6,473 bases of DNA. It comes from CAYSYY01 sp964576115 [NCBI: uncultured Gemmatimonadota bacterium] (lineage in GTDB: Bacteria > Blakebacterota > Blakebacteria > Blakebacterales). The translations under genes and the position numbers were made by a program. How positions within the stretch are numbered: the stretch's first letter is position 1; the number at the start of each line of letters is the position of its first letter. Below, in pieces: positions 1-4,966 of the stretch. The notes beneath the pieces were generated by a model. The model had not been told where the DNA came from and ran no database searches. It saw nothing but the letters and a program-made list of their open reading frames with translations. Location of the stretch: the NCBI GenBank assembly GCA_964576115.1, contig CAZNUA010000036.1, forward strand, positions 15,109 through 21,581, given 5' to 3'.

Positions 1-745
1 CCGTTTCGAAGGCGAATTGATCGGCGACAGCGAACCAGCCGGTCGAGCGGGGATCGAGGAACTCGTGCAGCTCTTCGCGCACATAGACCCAGGCAATCCC
101 CGGTCCCCCCAGCAACCACTTGAGTCCTCCCGAGAGCAGGATATCCACTCCGAGTTCCTTCACCGGCAGGGGGAAGATACCCGCCGACTGATAGGCATCG
201 ACGATGAAGAGTGCGCCGACCTGCTGTACTTTGTGCGAGAGAGCCGCCAGATCGTTGGCCCACCCGGTGGTGAAGAAGACATGGCTCACGGCCAGAAAAG
301 CGGTCTCTTCGGTCAGCAGGTCATCCCAGGCATCGTCGGGAATCCCGATCCCGTCGGGGCTGCCGGCCAGCACCACTTCGACCCCGTCACGGGCCCGGGC
401 CAGCCACTGATAGGGCACGGTCGGAAAATCGAGTTCGGCGCAGACCACCCGGTTGCGGCCGCGGTAATCGATCGCCGAGGCCACCGCCGAGAGCCCGCTC
501 GAGACATTGGGTACGATTGCGATTTCGTGGGGGCCGCAGTCCAGCAGGCGGGCGACTGCGGTGCGCAGGCTCTCGATCTCACCCAGCCAGAGCTCGTACC
601 ACGCCGAAGCGCCCATTGTCTGCCACAGGTCGAGGAAGGTTTCGACCCCTTCGCGGCTGCCCCGGCTCAGGGCCCCCAGCGAGCAGGTGTTGAGATAGGT
701 CGTGGTTTCGAAAATGGGAAACTGCTCGCGGAATCGCGTCCACAT
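1..745 (-). CDS. Class V aminotransferase-fold PLP enzyme (kynureninase/cysteine desulfurase-like), C-terminus cut off by window edge
   Basis: PLP-dependent enzyme of fold type I, aminotransferase class V. The 248 visible residues hold most of the large domain. NVSSG at 80-84 is the expected phosphate-binding turn. SHVFFTTG at 154-161 carries H155, which would stack on the cofactor. VDAYQSAG at 182-189 supplies D183 for the pyridine nitrogen and Q186. SGGLKWLLGGPG at 205-216 has K209 as the probable Schiff-base lysine. Family members usually run to about 380-420 residues, so the C-terminal domain lies outside the window. The ATG at 745 is chosen because GAAGGA lies 9 nt upstream and the protein begins directly in the usual N-terminal helix (REQFPIF...YLNTCSLG). 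The reaction cannot be fixed: kynureninase, isopenicillin-N-epimerase-like and selenocysteine-lyase-like enzymes share these motifs. It follows the fadL-like gene on the same strand after a gap with two hairpins, so it is probably transcribed separately. Confidence 0.9.
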   Translation of the reverse strand, partial: MWTRFREQFPIFETTTYLNTCSLGALSRGSREGVETFLDLWQTMGASAWYELWLGEIESLRTAVARLLDCGPHEIAIVPNVSSGLSAVASAIDYRGRNRVVCAELDFPTVPYQWLARARDGVEVVLAGSPDGIGIPDDAWDDLLTEETAFLAVSHVFFTTGWANDLAALSHKVQQVGALFIVDAYQSAGIFPLPVKELGVDILLSGGLKWLLGGPGIAWVYVREELHEFLDPRSTGWFAVADQFAFET

Positions 746-754
746 GGCGATCTG

Positions 755-760
755 TCCTTC
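755..760 (-). promoter_or_regulatory. Ribosome binding site of the class V PLP enzyme
   Basis: On the minus strand GAAGGA ends 9 nt before the ATG at 745. It supports that start over the ATG at 770, which is in another reading frame. Confidence 0.7.
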
Positions 761-790
761 CCAAAGACATGAACCTGCGGCTCAGACGTA

Positions 791-825
791 CACGGGACGG
801 TCCCCCGGAAGGGAACCGCCCCGTG
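791..825 (-). terminator. GC-rich hairpin between the fadL-like gene and the PLP enzyme gene
   Basis: An imperfect inverted repeat: the arm starting CACGGGACGG (791-) pairs with the arm ending CCGCCCCGTG (-825), with one A/C mismatch and one bulge, around a CCCGGAA-type loop. No U-run follows on either strand, so it is not a canonical intrinsic terminator. It could be an RNA 3'-end stabiliser for the fadL transcript or a leader structure ahead of the PLP gene. Confidence 0.45.
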
Positions 826-837
826 AGTGTAGATGAC

Positions 838-870
838 CGCGGGACGGGATACCAGGATCCCGGCCCCGCG
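838..870 (-). terminator. GC-rich hairpin just downstream of the fadL-like gene
   Basis: CGCGGGACGGGAT (838-850) pairs with ATCCCGGCCCCGCG (857-870) around a 6-nt loop, with one bulged base. It begins 13 nt after the fadL-like stop codon at 884, where a transcript end is expected. It lacks a U-tract, so factor-dependent termination or mRNA 3'-end protection is as likely as intrinsic termination. Its arms resemble those of the hairpin at 791-825; both contain CGGGACGG. Confidence 0.5.
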
Positions 871-883
871 TGATGGTTGGAGC

Positions 884-2152
884 TTAACCGCCGAGAGCGA
901 AACCCAGGTTCACGGCGAACAGCAGGGCGCTGTTCTTGTAGATACCGTTCAAGGCCGCCAGACCCTCGGTGTCGGCATCGGCGAACATCAGGTACATGCC
1001 CGCCACATCGAGGGTCATGTTCCCGAAGGTTTTCCCGAATCCAAACGTGATGCCATTCCGGTCGGCATCGGGAAGCAGAGGCGAAATGCTCTTAGCCGGT
1101 ACCGGGCTCTGGTCGTACAGGTACCCGAAGCGCAGAGCCATGTCTTCCTTGAGCCAGTACTCGCCACCCACCCGGACAGTTATGCTGTTCTCGTAATCCT
1201 CTTCGATCGTTTCTATCCCCGTGGGCAGTCCAGTTACCTCAAGCTGCTCGAACGCCGACCAGCCGACCATGTTCACGTCGACCTCGAGCAGGAGCTGATC
1301 GCTCGCCTTGTAGGCCACACCCGCAGTGAGGACTGAGGGGTAAGCGATGCTGGTAGCAACATCATGGTCGCCGACGAGAGTAGCGACAGCACCGTCGATC
1401 GCCGGGATGCCAGTCGTAATCTGCTCAATCGTAGCCGTACCCTCGTACTCGATCTCGACCTTGCTGCGGTACGCCAATCCGATCGAGATCTGGTCAGTAG
1501 CCTGGTAGAGAGCGCCGGCATTGAAACCGATGGCATTGGCCATGTCGGTTTCCAGATCGGCTGTAGCTACATCGAGGATTGTACCGCCACCGACATCCTG
1601 TCCATTGTAGCGTTTCAGAATCAGCTTCGAGAGCCGTACATCGACCCCGACTCCGAACGCCAGGTTGTCGTTCAGCTTGTAGGCCACGGTCGGGTTGATG
1701 GCCACCCCGGCGATCGACGTCTCGTACGCTGCATACCTTCCGATGAATGTCTCGGGCCATTTCGTGCCCAGGCCGAAGGGAGCGTGCACACCGAGCCCCA
1801 GAGTCAACTGGTCGCTGAGCTGGTGGCTGACGTAGAGATTTGGCGGCAGGAAGGTCTGCTTCTCCTGATCCGCCGTCACTCCGGTGAGAGCACCGGATCC
1901 GCTGAAATCACCCGAAGGCATGATCGCCGTACCGCCCAGGTAGACCTGGGTGCCCTCGAGCATGGCCAGTCCAGCGGGGTTGTAAAACATTGCCGAGGGA
2001 TCACTTGGGCATGCCGCGAAGGCACTGGCGCGCCCCATCGCCCGGGCGCCCTGTTCGTAGATACTGAAGGCCCCAGCTTGCGCAGAGGACAGCGGTAGGG
2101 CCAGCATGCATCCTACGGCACAGATACCGAGGATTGCTCGCACTCTGCTCAT
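884..2152 (-). CDS. OmpP1/FadL family outer-membrane transporter
   Basis: A 422-residue outer-membrane beta-barrel of the FadL/TodX/OmpP1 family, which takes hydrophobic compounds such as long-chain fatty acids across the outer membrane. The N-terminus is a classical Sec signal (basic SRVR, hydrophobic core, cleavage expected after AQA at 24-26). The mature start GAFSIYEQGARAMGRASAFAA matches the FadL hatch. The family hallmark NPAG stands at 58-61 in DPSAMFYNPAGLAML. The rest alternates hydrophobic and polar residues as barrel strands do, and length is typical. The start at 2152 is fixed by the signal peptide and a near-perfect Shine-Dalgarno; the reading frame stays open 51 codons further upstream, but that stretch has no ribosome site and no plausible protein character. 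The last residues (LGFALGG) put the aromatic residue several positions from the end rather than at the very C-terminus, a mild deviation from the usual BAM signal. The substrate is not determinable. Confidence 0.93.
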   Translation of the reverse strand: MSRVRAILGICAVGCMLALPLSSAQAGAFSIYEQGARAMGRASAFAACPSDPSAMFYNPAGLAMLEGTQVYLGGTAIMPSGDFSGSGALTGVTADQEKQTFLPPNLYVSHQLSDQLTLGLGVHAPFGLGTKWPETFIGRYAAYETSIAGVAINPTVAYKLNDNLAFGVGVDVRLSKLILKRYNGQDVGGGTILDVATADLETDMANAIGFNAGALYQATDQISIGLAYRSKVEIEYEGTATIEQITTGIPAIDGAVATLVGDHDVATSIAYPSVLTAGVAYKASDQLLLEVDVNMVGWSAFEQLEVTGLPTGIETIEEDYENSITVRVGGEYWLKEDMALRFGYLYDQSPVPAKSISPLLPDADRNGITFGFGKTFGNMTLDVAGMYLMFADADTEGLAALNGIYKNSALLFAVNLGFALGG

Positions 2153-2156
2153 CCGT

Positions 2157-2164
2157 ACCTCCTT
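2157..2164 (-). promoter_or_regulatory. Strong ribosome binding site of the fadL-like gene
   Basis: AAGGAGGT on the minus strand, 4 nt before ATG at 2152. This is an almost complete anti-16S match and it decides the start codon. Confidence 0.85.
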
Positions 2165-2233
2165 ATCAGAACGGAAGTGAGGGTAATTCTCTCTGCCGGG
2201 GCGTTGACCCGCGGCTGCCGTGCTTGAACCGCG

Positions 2234-2263
2234 ACCATACCCCTCCCTGTTACAGCATGTCAA
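2234..2263 (-). promoter_or_regulatory. Sigma-70-type promoter of the fadL-like gene
   Basis: On the minus strand the -35 TTGACA (2258-2263) is a full consensus match. An 18-nt spacer separates it from the -10 TATGGT (2234-2239, 4 of 6). The start would fall near 2227, giving a leader of about 75 nt that ends in the strong ribosome site. Confidence 0.65.
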
Positions 2264-2343
2264 CGCTGCGGCGTTTCTCACCGATACGGCACCTGTCACG
2301 CTCATGTTGCACTCCCTTCACTGCAATGGCACTCTGCGCCATC

Positions 2344-2372
2344 TTGACCTTCCGGACCGCCCCGCCTACTCT
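2344..2372 (+). promoter_or_regulatory. Probable promoter of the RDD gene, consistent with a leaderless transcript
   Basis: TTGACC (2344-2349, 5 of 6) and TACTCT (2367-2372, 3 of 6, fitting TANNNT) are separated by 17 nt. The expected start, about 7 nt past the -10, coincides with the A of the ATG at 2380. No Shine-Dalgarno precedes that ATG, which agrees with leaderless translation. Confidence 0.45.
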
Positions 2373-2379
2373 GCCCTGC

Positions 2380-3426
2380 ATGGACCCTGACGGCACGCAG
2401 AGCACCACCGGCCCCCTGTACCTGCGGGCAGGTGAGGACTGGATCGTACCCGCTCCGCTCGGCCGGGCCCTGGCCTGGATCATGGATGCGGCGGCCTCGA
2501 TCGTCATCACGTTGAGCCTGCACCGCTTCGGGGGAGATTTATTCCTGAACGCCTTCGGTCCGGAGTCTTTCATTGGCCAGACCCTGGCCACCTCGTTCTG
2601 GTTCATCGGCGGTTTCGGGTACTGGGTCATCATGCCTTCCTGGACCGGGGCTACTCCGGCCAAGATGCTCTTCAATCTGCGGATCGTGCCGGTGCGCCCG
2701 GAACCGCTCACTCCGCTGCAGGTCATCATGCGCGAGGTCGTGGGCCAGGCCGCCATGATCGCCACGGCCGGGATCGGTTTCGTATTGGCCGTACGCGATC
2801 TGCAGGGACGGGGCCCCAACGACCGGGCCGCGGGAACCCGGTTGATCCAGTTCACCTCCTCCCGGCCCGAGCTGTACCGGGTTCAGGACCTGCAGCCGTC
2901 CGACGAAACGGACACCTTCGTCAGCTGGGCCCTGCAGGAGGCTCTGCCAGTTGCTTCCGCTGCCGGGGCCGGAACCGATTCCGGGTCCGGACCGGACGCG
3001 GCCGCTGCCGCTGCCGCCGGACATGCGGAAACCACAGCCGCTGCCGCCGACACCACAGTCCCGGCAACCGGCACGCCACCTCTCGTCCCCTCCCCACCCC
3101 CCCGGCGGTCGACGGCAAACTTGTACGGACGAACTGCTGAAGAGACCGCCTTCGAGCGCAGGCAGAAGGCCGCTCTCGGGCCGACTGTGGCCGAAAGCGC
3201 AGCCGCCCTGCAACGGACCGCCAGACTGGTCGATGAGGGCCAGCTCATGCCGAAGGTGCTCGAACGCAAGCGAGCCGAGTTCATCGAGGCCCTGACCACC
3301 CTGCAGCTCGGTGACGATCCGAACGACGCGGTCCGGGCCGTCATCGACCTGGGCCGCGCGGGAGTACTGGAGCGCGAACAGCTCGAGCGGGCCCGCGATA
3401 TCCTCAAGGAACGCCTCGGCGGATGA
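2380..3426 (+). CDS. RDD family membrane protein with Ala/Pro linker and SHOCT-like C-terminal helices
   Basis: A 348-residue inner-membrane protein. Residues 25-158 form an RDD domain: R29...D36 in the first helix (RALAWIMD), the GATPAKMLFNLRIV block at 90-103, and NDRAAGTRLI at 147-156. Three membrane segments are visible near 28-48, 66-85 and 120-138. RDD proteins are poorly characterised; some are proposed to be transporters. Residues about 188-245 are an Ala/Pro/Gly/Thr-rich disordered linker. Residues 275-348 are charged and helical, with two units (RLVDEGQLMPKVLERKRAEF at 282-301 and DLGRAGVLEREQLERARDIL at 323-342) that resemble the SHOCT pattern of a short helix, a turn with Gly, and E...K/R...L. 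The reading frame is open back to 2134, but that part crosses the divergent promoter region and looks random, so the ATG at 2380 is preferred. The stop overlaps an ATG of the next reading frame (ATGA), suggesting coupling with the thioesterase gene. Confidence 0.82.
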   Translation: MDPDGTQSTTGPLYLRAGEDWIVPAPLGRALAWIMDAAASIVITLSLHRFGGDLFLNAFGPESFIGQTLATSFWFIGGFGYWVIMPSWTGATPAKMLFNLRIVPVRPEPLTPLQVIMREVVGQAAMIATAGIGFVLAVRDLQGRGPNDRAAGTRLIQFTSSRPELYRVQDLQPSDETDTFVSWALQEALPVASAAGAGTDSGSGPDAAAAAAAGHAETTAAAADTTVPATGTPPLVPSPPPRRSTANLYGRTAEETAFERRQKAALGPTVAESAAALQRTARLVDEGQLMPKVLERKRAEFIEALTTLQLGDDPNDAVRAVIDLGRAGVLEREQLERARDILKERLGG

Positions 3427-3433
3427 CCAACAC

Positions 3434-3438
3434 AGGAG
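3434..3438 (+). promoter_or_regulatory. Ribosome binding site deciding the thioesterase start
   Basis: AGGAG lies 8 nt before the ATG at 3447. The alternative ATG at 3423, overlapping the RDD stop, has only AAGGA 12 nt upstream. Confidence 0.65.
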
Positions 3439-3446
3439 ATCCGATC

Positions 3447-3866
3447 ATGGCCCCTGAATCCGGTATCACTCTCGACACCTCGAAAGAGCCCGCCCTGCGC
3501 ATCATTCTGCTTCCCAAGGATACCAACGGGGCGGGAACCATTTTCGGGGGTGCCATCCTGAGCTATATGGACCTGGCCGGAGCGGTCGAGGCCCGCCGGC
3601 ACTGCAACAGCCTTTTCGTCACGGTGGCGATGCGCGAGATCGAGTTTCACCACCCGGTTTACGTAGGCGATGTCGTTTCGTTCTACACCAAAACCCGGCG
3701 GGTCGGTACCACCTCGATCACGGTGGGGGTACGGGTCGAAGCGATACGGATCCGAGGCCCGGAAGCGGGTCAGCGCATCCACGTCACCGAGGGGGAGGTC
3801 ATCTATGTGGCCGTGGACGAGAAGGGTGACAAGATCCCCATTGCCGAATGCCGCCCGCCTGTTTGA
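3447..3866 (+). CDS. Hotdog-fold acyl-CoA thioesterase, YciA-like
   Basis: A 139-residue cytoplasmic acyl-CoA thioesterase of the HotDog ACOT type (YciA / 4HBT superfamily), which hydrolyses acyl-CoA to free acid and CoA. The family signature is complete: LPKDTNGAGTIFGGAILSYMD, with DTN at 25-27, IFGG at 32-35 and the probable catalytic D42. It is followed by VTVAMREIEFHHPVYVGDVV and the central strand KTRRVGTTSITVGVRVEA, then the closing VTEGEVIYVAVDEKG. Length is normal for the family. Chain-length preference cannot be read from the sequence. The start at 3447 is preferred on its ribosome site; starting at the ATGA overlap (3423) would add eight residues, MTNTGDPI. The gene follows the RDD gene with no room for a promoter, so the two are probably one operon, though no functional connection is obvious. 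Confidence 0.92.
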   Translation: MAPESGITLDTSKEPALRIILLPKDTNGAGTIFGGAILSYMDLAGAVEARRHCNSLFVTVAMREIEFHHPVYVGDVVSFYTKTRRVGTTSITVGVRVEAIRIRGPEAGQRIHVTEGEVIYVAVDEKGDKIPIAECRPPV

Positions 3867-3918
3867 GCGACGCCGATACCGCCCGGCCGGAGCGCTCCCC
3901 GTTTCCTGTCGAGGACCT

Positions 3919-3947
3919 TTGAACCGGTGTTCCGGCTCTGATACTAT
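3919..3947 (+). promoter_or_regulatory. Extended -10 promoter upstream of the RsbRD_N-type gene
   Basis: TTGAAC (3919-3924) is followed by a 17-nt spacer and TACTAT (3942-3947). A TGn extension directly precedes the -10 (TGATACTAT, 3939-3947). Transcription would begin near 3954, about 45 nt before the GTG start, so this gene need not depend on read-through from the thioesterase. Confidence 0.6.
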
Positions 3948-3984
3948 CCACTCTCCCTGATCGATCCACCTGATGACCCGGTTT

Positions 3985-3991
3985 GAGGAGG
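3985..3991 (+). promoter_or_regulatory. Ribosome binding site deciding a GTG start
   Basis: GAGGAGG ends 8 nt before the GTG at 4000. The in-frame ATG at 3973 lies upstream of this site and has no Shine-Dalgarno of its own. Confidence 0.75.
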
Positions 3992-3999
3992 CACTACCC

Positions 4000-4431
4000 G
4001 TGAGCGCCCACCCCCTTCTGTTTCTGGAAGAGAGCCGTCCCGCGATCGTCAGCGCCTGGGCCGACACCCTGCACGAATCGAATTCCCTCTATGCCACCCG
4101 CCCGCGCGATGAGCTGCTGGCCACGACCGGCGAAGCATTCGATGCCAATATCGCTGCCATCAAAGAACAGGATTTCGAGCCCCTGAACGATTTCATCGCT
4201 TCGATTGCAGGACTGCGGGCCTCGATGGGTTTTTCAGAACACGAGGTCGTGGATGCCTTCCGTGCCTTCAGAAAACTCGGTTCCGACCGTCTGCTCGAGG
4301 GGCTCATGGACGACGAAGTCGAGATCGAACCGGTCTCCGATGTACTCGATGCCGTCTGCCAGGTCGTCGATTACGCCATCCTGCGCTTCAGCGAGATCTA
4401 CTACACCACCAAGGCCCGGCAGTCAGCCTGA
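4000..4431 (+). CDS. Stand-alone RsbRD_N-type (RsbT co-antagonist / kinase N-terminal) domain protein
   Basis: A 143-residue soluble, all-helical protein starting at GTG. The sequence resembles the domain found at the N-terminus of RsbRD-type stressosome proteins and of some histidine kinases: an opening helix (FLEESRPAIVSAWADTL), a short SLYATRPRDELLATTGEAFDANIAAI block, then FIASIAGLRASMGFSEHEVVDAFRAFRK and a closing helix DYAILRFSEIYY. In the usual arrangement this domain precedes a STAS or kinase module; here it is the whole protein. It may act as a free sensor or adaptor, but no partner is encoded in the window. The GTG at 4000 is chosen because of the strong GAGGAGG; the ATG at 3973 would add nine residues (MTRFEEALP). 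Identification is by pattern recognition, so the family is probable and the function unknown. Confidence 0.78.
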   Translation: MSAHPLLFLEESRPAIVSAWADTLHESNSLYATRPRDELLATTGEAFDANIAAIKEQDFEPLNDFIASIAGLRASMGFSEHEVVDAFRAFRKLGSDRLLEGLMDDEVEIEPVSDVLDAVCQVVDYAILRFSEIYYTTKARQSA

Positions 4432-4450
4432 CGGGGGCTTCCAGCTCGCT

Positions 4451-4510
4451 CAATTTATCCCTCTGACGGGGACAAATTGGTCGTTATCTGTCCCTCTCAG
4501 AGGGATAGAT
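4451..4510. repeat. Double palindrome (REP/BIME-like) at a convergent gene junction
   Basis: Two imperfect palindromes stand side by side: 4451-4479 (CAATTTATCCC ... AAATTG ends) and 4486-4510 (ATCTGTCCCTCT, one central base, AGAGGGATAGAT). They are also inverted copies of each other: 4456-4474 matches the reverse complement of 4489-4507 at 17 of 19 positions, around a 14-nt centre. No protein is encoded. The paired, inverted arrangement is that of REP/BIME elements mobilised by RAYT transposases. It could also work as a bidirectional transcription barrier between the gene ending at 4431 and the tRNA unit ending near 4550. Confidence 0.7.
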
Positions 4511-4549
4511 CATGAGTACTCTCGTTGCTGATTTTGGCGAGATTCTGGC

Positions 4550-4594
4550 GGAAATATATAACGCGGGTCCCGGCGATCAGCCGCAAACCCGCGT
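4550..4594 (-). terminator. Rho-independent terminator of the tRNA unit
   Basis: Read on the minus strand, ACGCGGGT (4594-4587) pairs perfectly with ACCCGCGT (4568-4561). An inner CGGC/GCCG stem lies in the loop, and the tail TTATATATTT follows. It begins 6 nt after the CCA end of tRNA-Glu, the expected place for the end of the transcript. Confidence 0.8.
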
Positions 4595-4600
4595 CATTAT

Positions 4601-4675
4601 TGGTGGCCTGTACGGGATTCGAACCCGTGTTACCGGCGTGAGAGGCCGGCGTCCTCACCCCTAGACGAACAGGCC
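4601..4675 (-). tRNA. tRNA-Glu (anticodon CUC)
   Basis: A 75-nt gene with encoded CCA (4601-4603). The acceptor stem GGCCTGT pairs fully with ACAGGCC. The D-arm is of the usual Glu type (CGTCTAGGGGTGAGGAC). The anticodon stem CCGGC/GCCGG encloses loop CTCTCAC, anticodon CTC, reading GAG codons. The T-arm ACGGG-TTCGAAT-CCCGT is canonical. It is the last gene of the minus-strand unit and is followed by an intrinsic terminator. GltX, encoded about 290 bp upstream on the same strand, is the enzyme that charges it. Confidence 0.97.
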
Positions 4676-4677
4676 GG

Positions 4678-4700
4678 ATGCTGGCTGCGGGGCAGGGATT
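4678..4700 (-). repeat. 23-bp direct repeat, copy 1 (tRNA-Gln 3' end)
   Basis: Identical over 23 bases to 4779-4801, exactly 101 bp away. The shared block is the 3' end of tRNA-Gln: the 3' half of the T-stem, acceptor strand, discriminator, CCA, and 4 nt of flank. Identity stops at 4701 versus 4802. Confidence 0.9.
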
Positions 4701-4739
4701 GACTCCCCTTCGGGTCGCGATCCCACGCCCCGCTCCGCA
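4682..4739 (-). pseudogene. 58-nt tRNA-Gln-like relic between the two functional tRNAs
   Basis: The 3' part, including GCCA, is identical to tRNA-Gln. A 5' strand TGCGGAG (4739-4733) can pair with CCCCGCA at 6 of 7 positions, and the T-arm survives as a stem with loop AGTCAAT in place of TTCGAAT. The D-arm and anticodon region are collapsed: the element is 58 nt against 74 for the intact gene, with no recognisable anticodon loop. An alternative, longer hairpin (GCGGGGCGTGGGAT against ATCCCTGCCCCGC) looks more stable than the tRNA fold. It lies inside the presumed tRNA transcript, 6 nt before tRNA-Glu. It may be a decayed duplicate, a remnant attachment site or a small structured RNA. Confidence 0.6.
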
Positions 4740-4778
4740 TGATGCGCCCGGAACAACCTGTGCAATCCGATCGCAGTA

Positions 4779-4801
4779 ATGCTGGCTGCGGGGCAGGGAT
4801 T
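4779..4801 (-). repeat. 23-bp direct repeat, copy 2 (inside functional tRNA-Gln)
   Basis: The intact partner of the 4678-4700 repeat, covering the 3' end of the functional tRNA-Gln plus 4 nt of downstream flank. Because the flank is shared too, the copy arose from this locus rather than from another tRNA-Gln gene. Confidence 0.9.
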
Positions 4802-4856
4802 CGAACCCCGATTCCACGGTCCAGAGCCGCGTGTCCTGCCATTGGACGACCCCGCA
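4783..4856 (-). tRNA. tRNA-Gln (anticodon CUG)
   Basis: A 74-nt gene with encoded CCA (4783-4785). The acceptor TGCGGGG/CCCCGCA pairs fully. The D-stem is GTCC/GGAC. The anticodon stem CGCGG/CCGTG encloses loop CTCTGGA, anticodon CTG, reading CAG codons. The T-stem CGGGG/CCCTG has the canonical TTCGAAT loop. It is the first tRNA after gltX. In bacteria without GlnRS this tRNA is first charged with glutamate by a non-discriminating GluRS and then amidated by GatCAB; whether that holds here is not shown by the window. Confidence 0.97.
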
Positions 4857-4872
4857 ACGGTACTGCTGTGCG

Positions 4873-4898
4873 CGAAAGAAAGCGGCTCAGAGCCGCTT
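4873..4898 (-). terminator. Terminator-like hairpin after gltX, upstream of tRNA-Gln
   Basis: A perfect 19-base palindrome, AAGCGGCTC/GAGCCGCTT (4880-4898), is followed on the minus strand by TTTCTTTC (4880-4873). This is the form of an intrinsic terminator, 68 nt past the gltX stop. Only 16 nt separate it from tRNA-Gln, too little for a promoter, so tRNA transcription must either pass this hairpin or start within it. Confidence 0.7.
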
Positions 4899-4912
4899 CT
4901 TCAAGACAGTGT

Positions 4913-4940
4913 AAAGTAAAACCGGATCGGGCCGTGTCAA
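4913..4940 (-). promoter_or_regulatory. Candidate promoter of the tRNA unit
   Basis: TTGACA (4935-4940, full match) and TACTTT (4913-4918, 3 of 6) are separated by 16 nt. The start would be near 4906, just ahead of the hairpin at 4880-4898, so the leader would carry a terminator-like stem. The -10 is weak, and co-transcription with gltX is an alternative. Confidence 0.4.
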
Positions 4941-4966
4941 CCCTGCCTGCTCAGCCAGGCGCCATG

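Noticed and set aside
17-772. 251-codon plus-strand frame at the left edge
   Set aside because: The minus strand encodes a PLP enzyme with phosphate-binding, Asp and Lys motifs in order; the plus frame is its antisense.
2153-2305. N-terminal extension of the fadL-like protein to an ATG at 2305
   Set aside because: It would cover the promoter and ribosome site and bury the signal peptide 51 residues inside the protein.
2134-2379. N-terminal extension of the RDD protein
   Set aside because: The extra residues are Cys/Pro/Arg-rich without RDD character and cross the divergent promoter of the fadL-like gene.
2883-4067. 394-codon minus-strand open frame opposite the RDD and thioesterase genes
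   Set aside because: Arg/Ser-rich shadow with no family resemblance; the opposite strand holds two confidently recognised proteins in its span.
4601-4856. Genomic island boundary at the tRNA genes
   Set aside because: The repeats are only 101 bp apart and no integrase or foreign-looking genes are present; at most a scar remains, reported as a finding.
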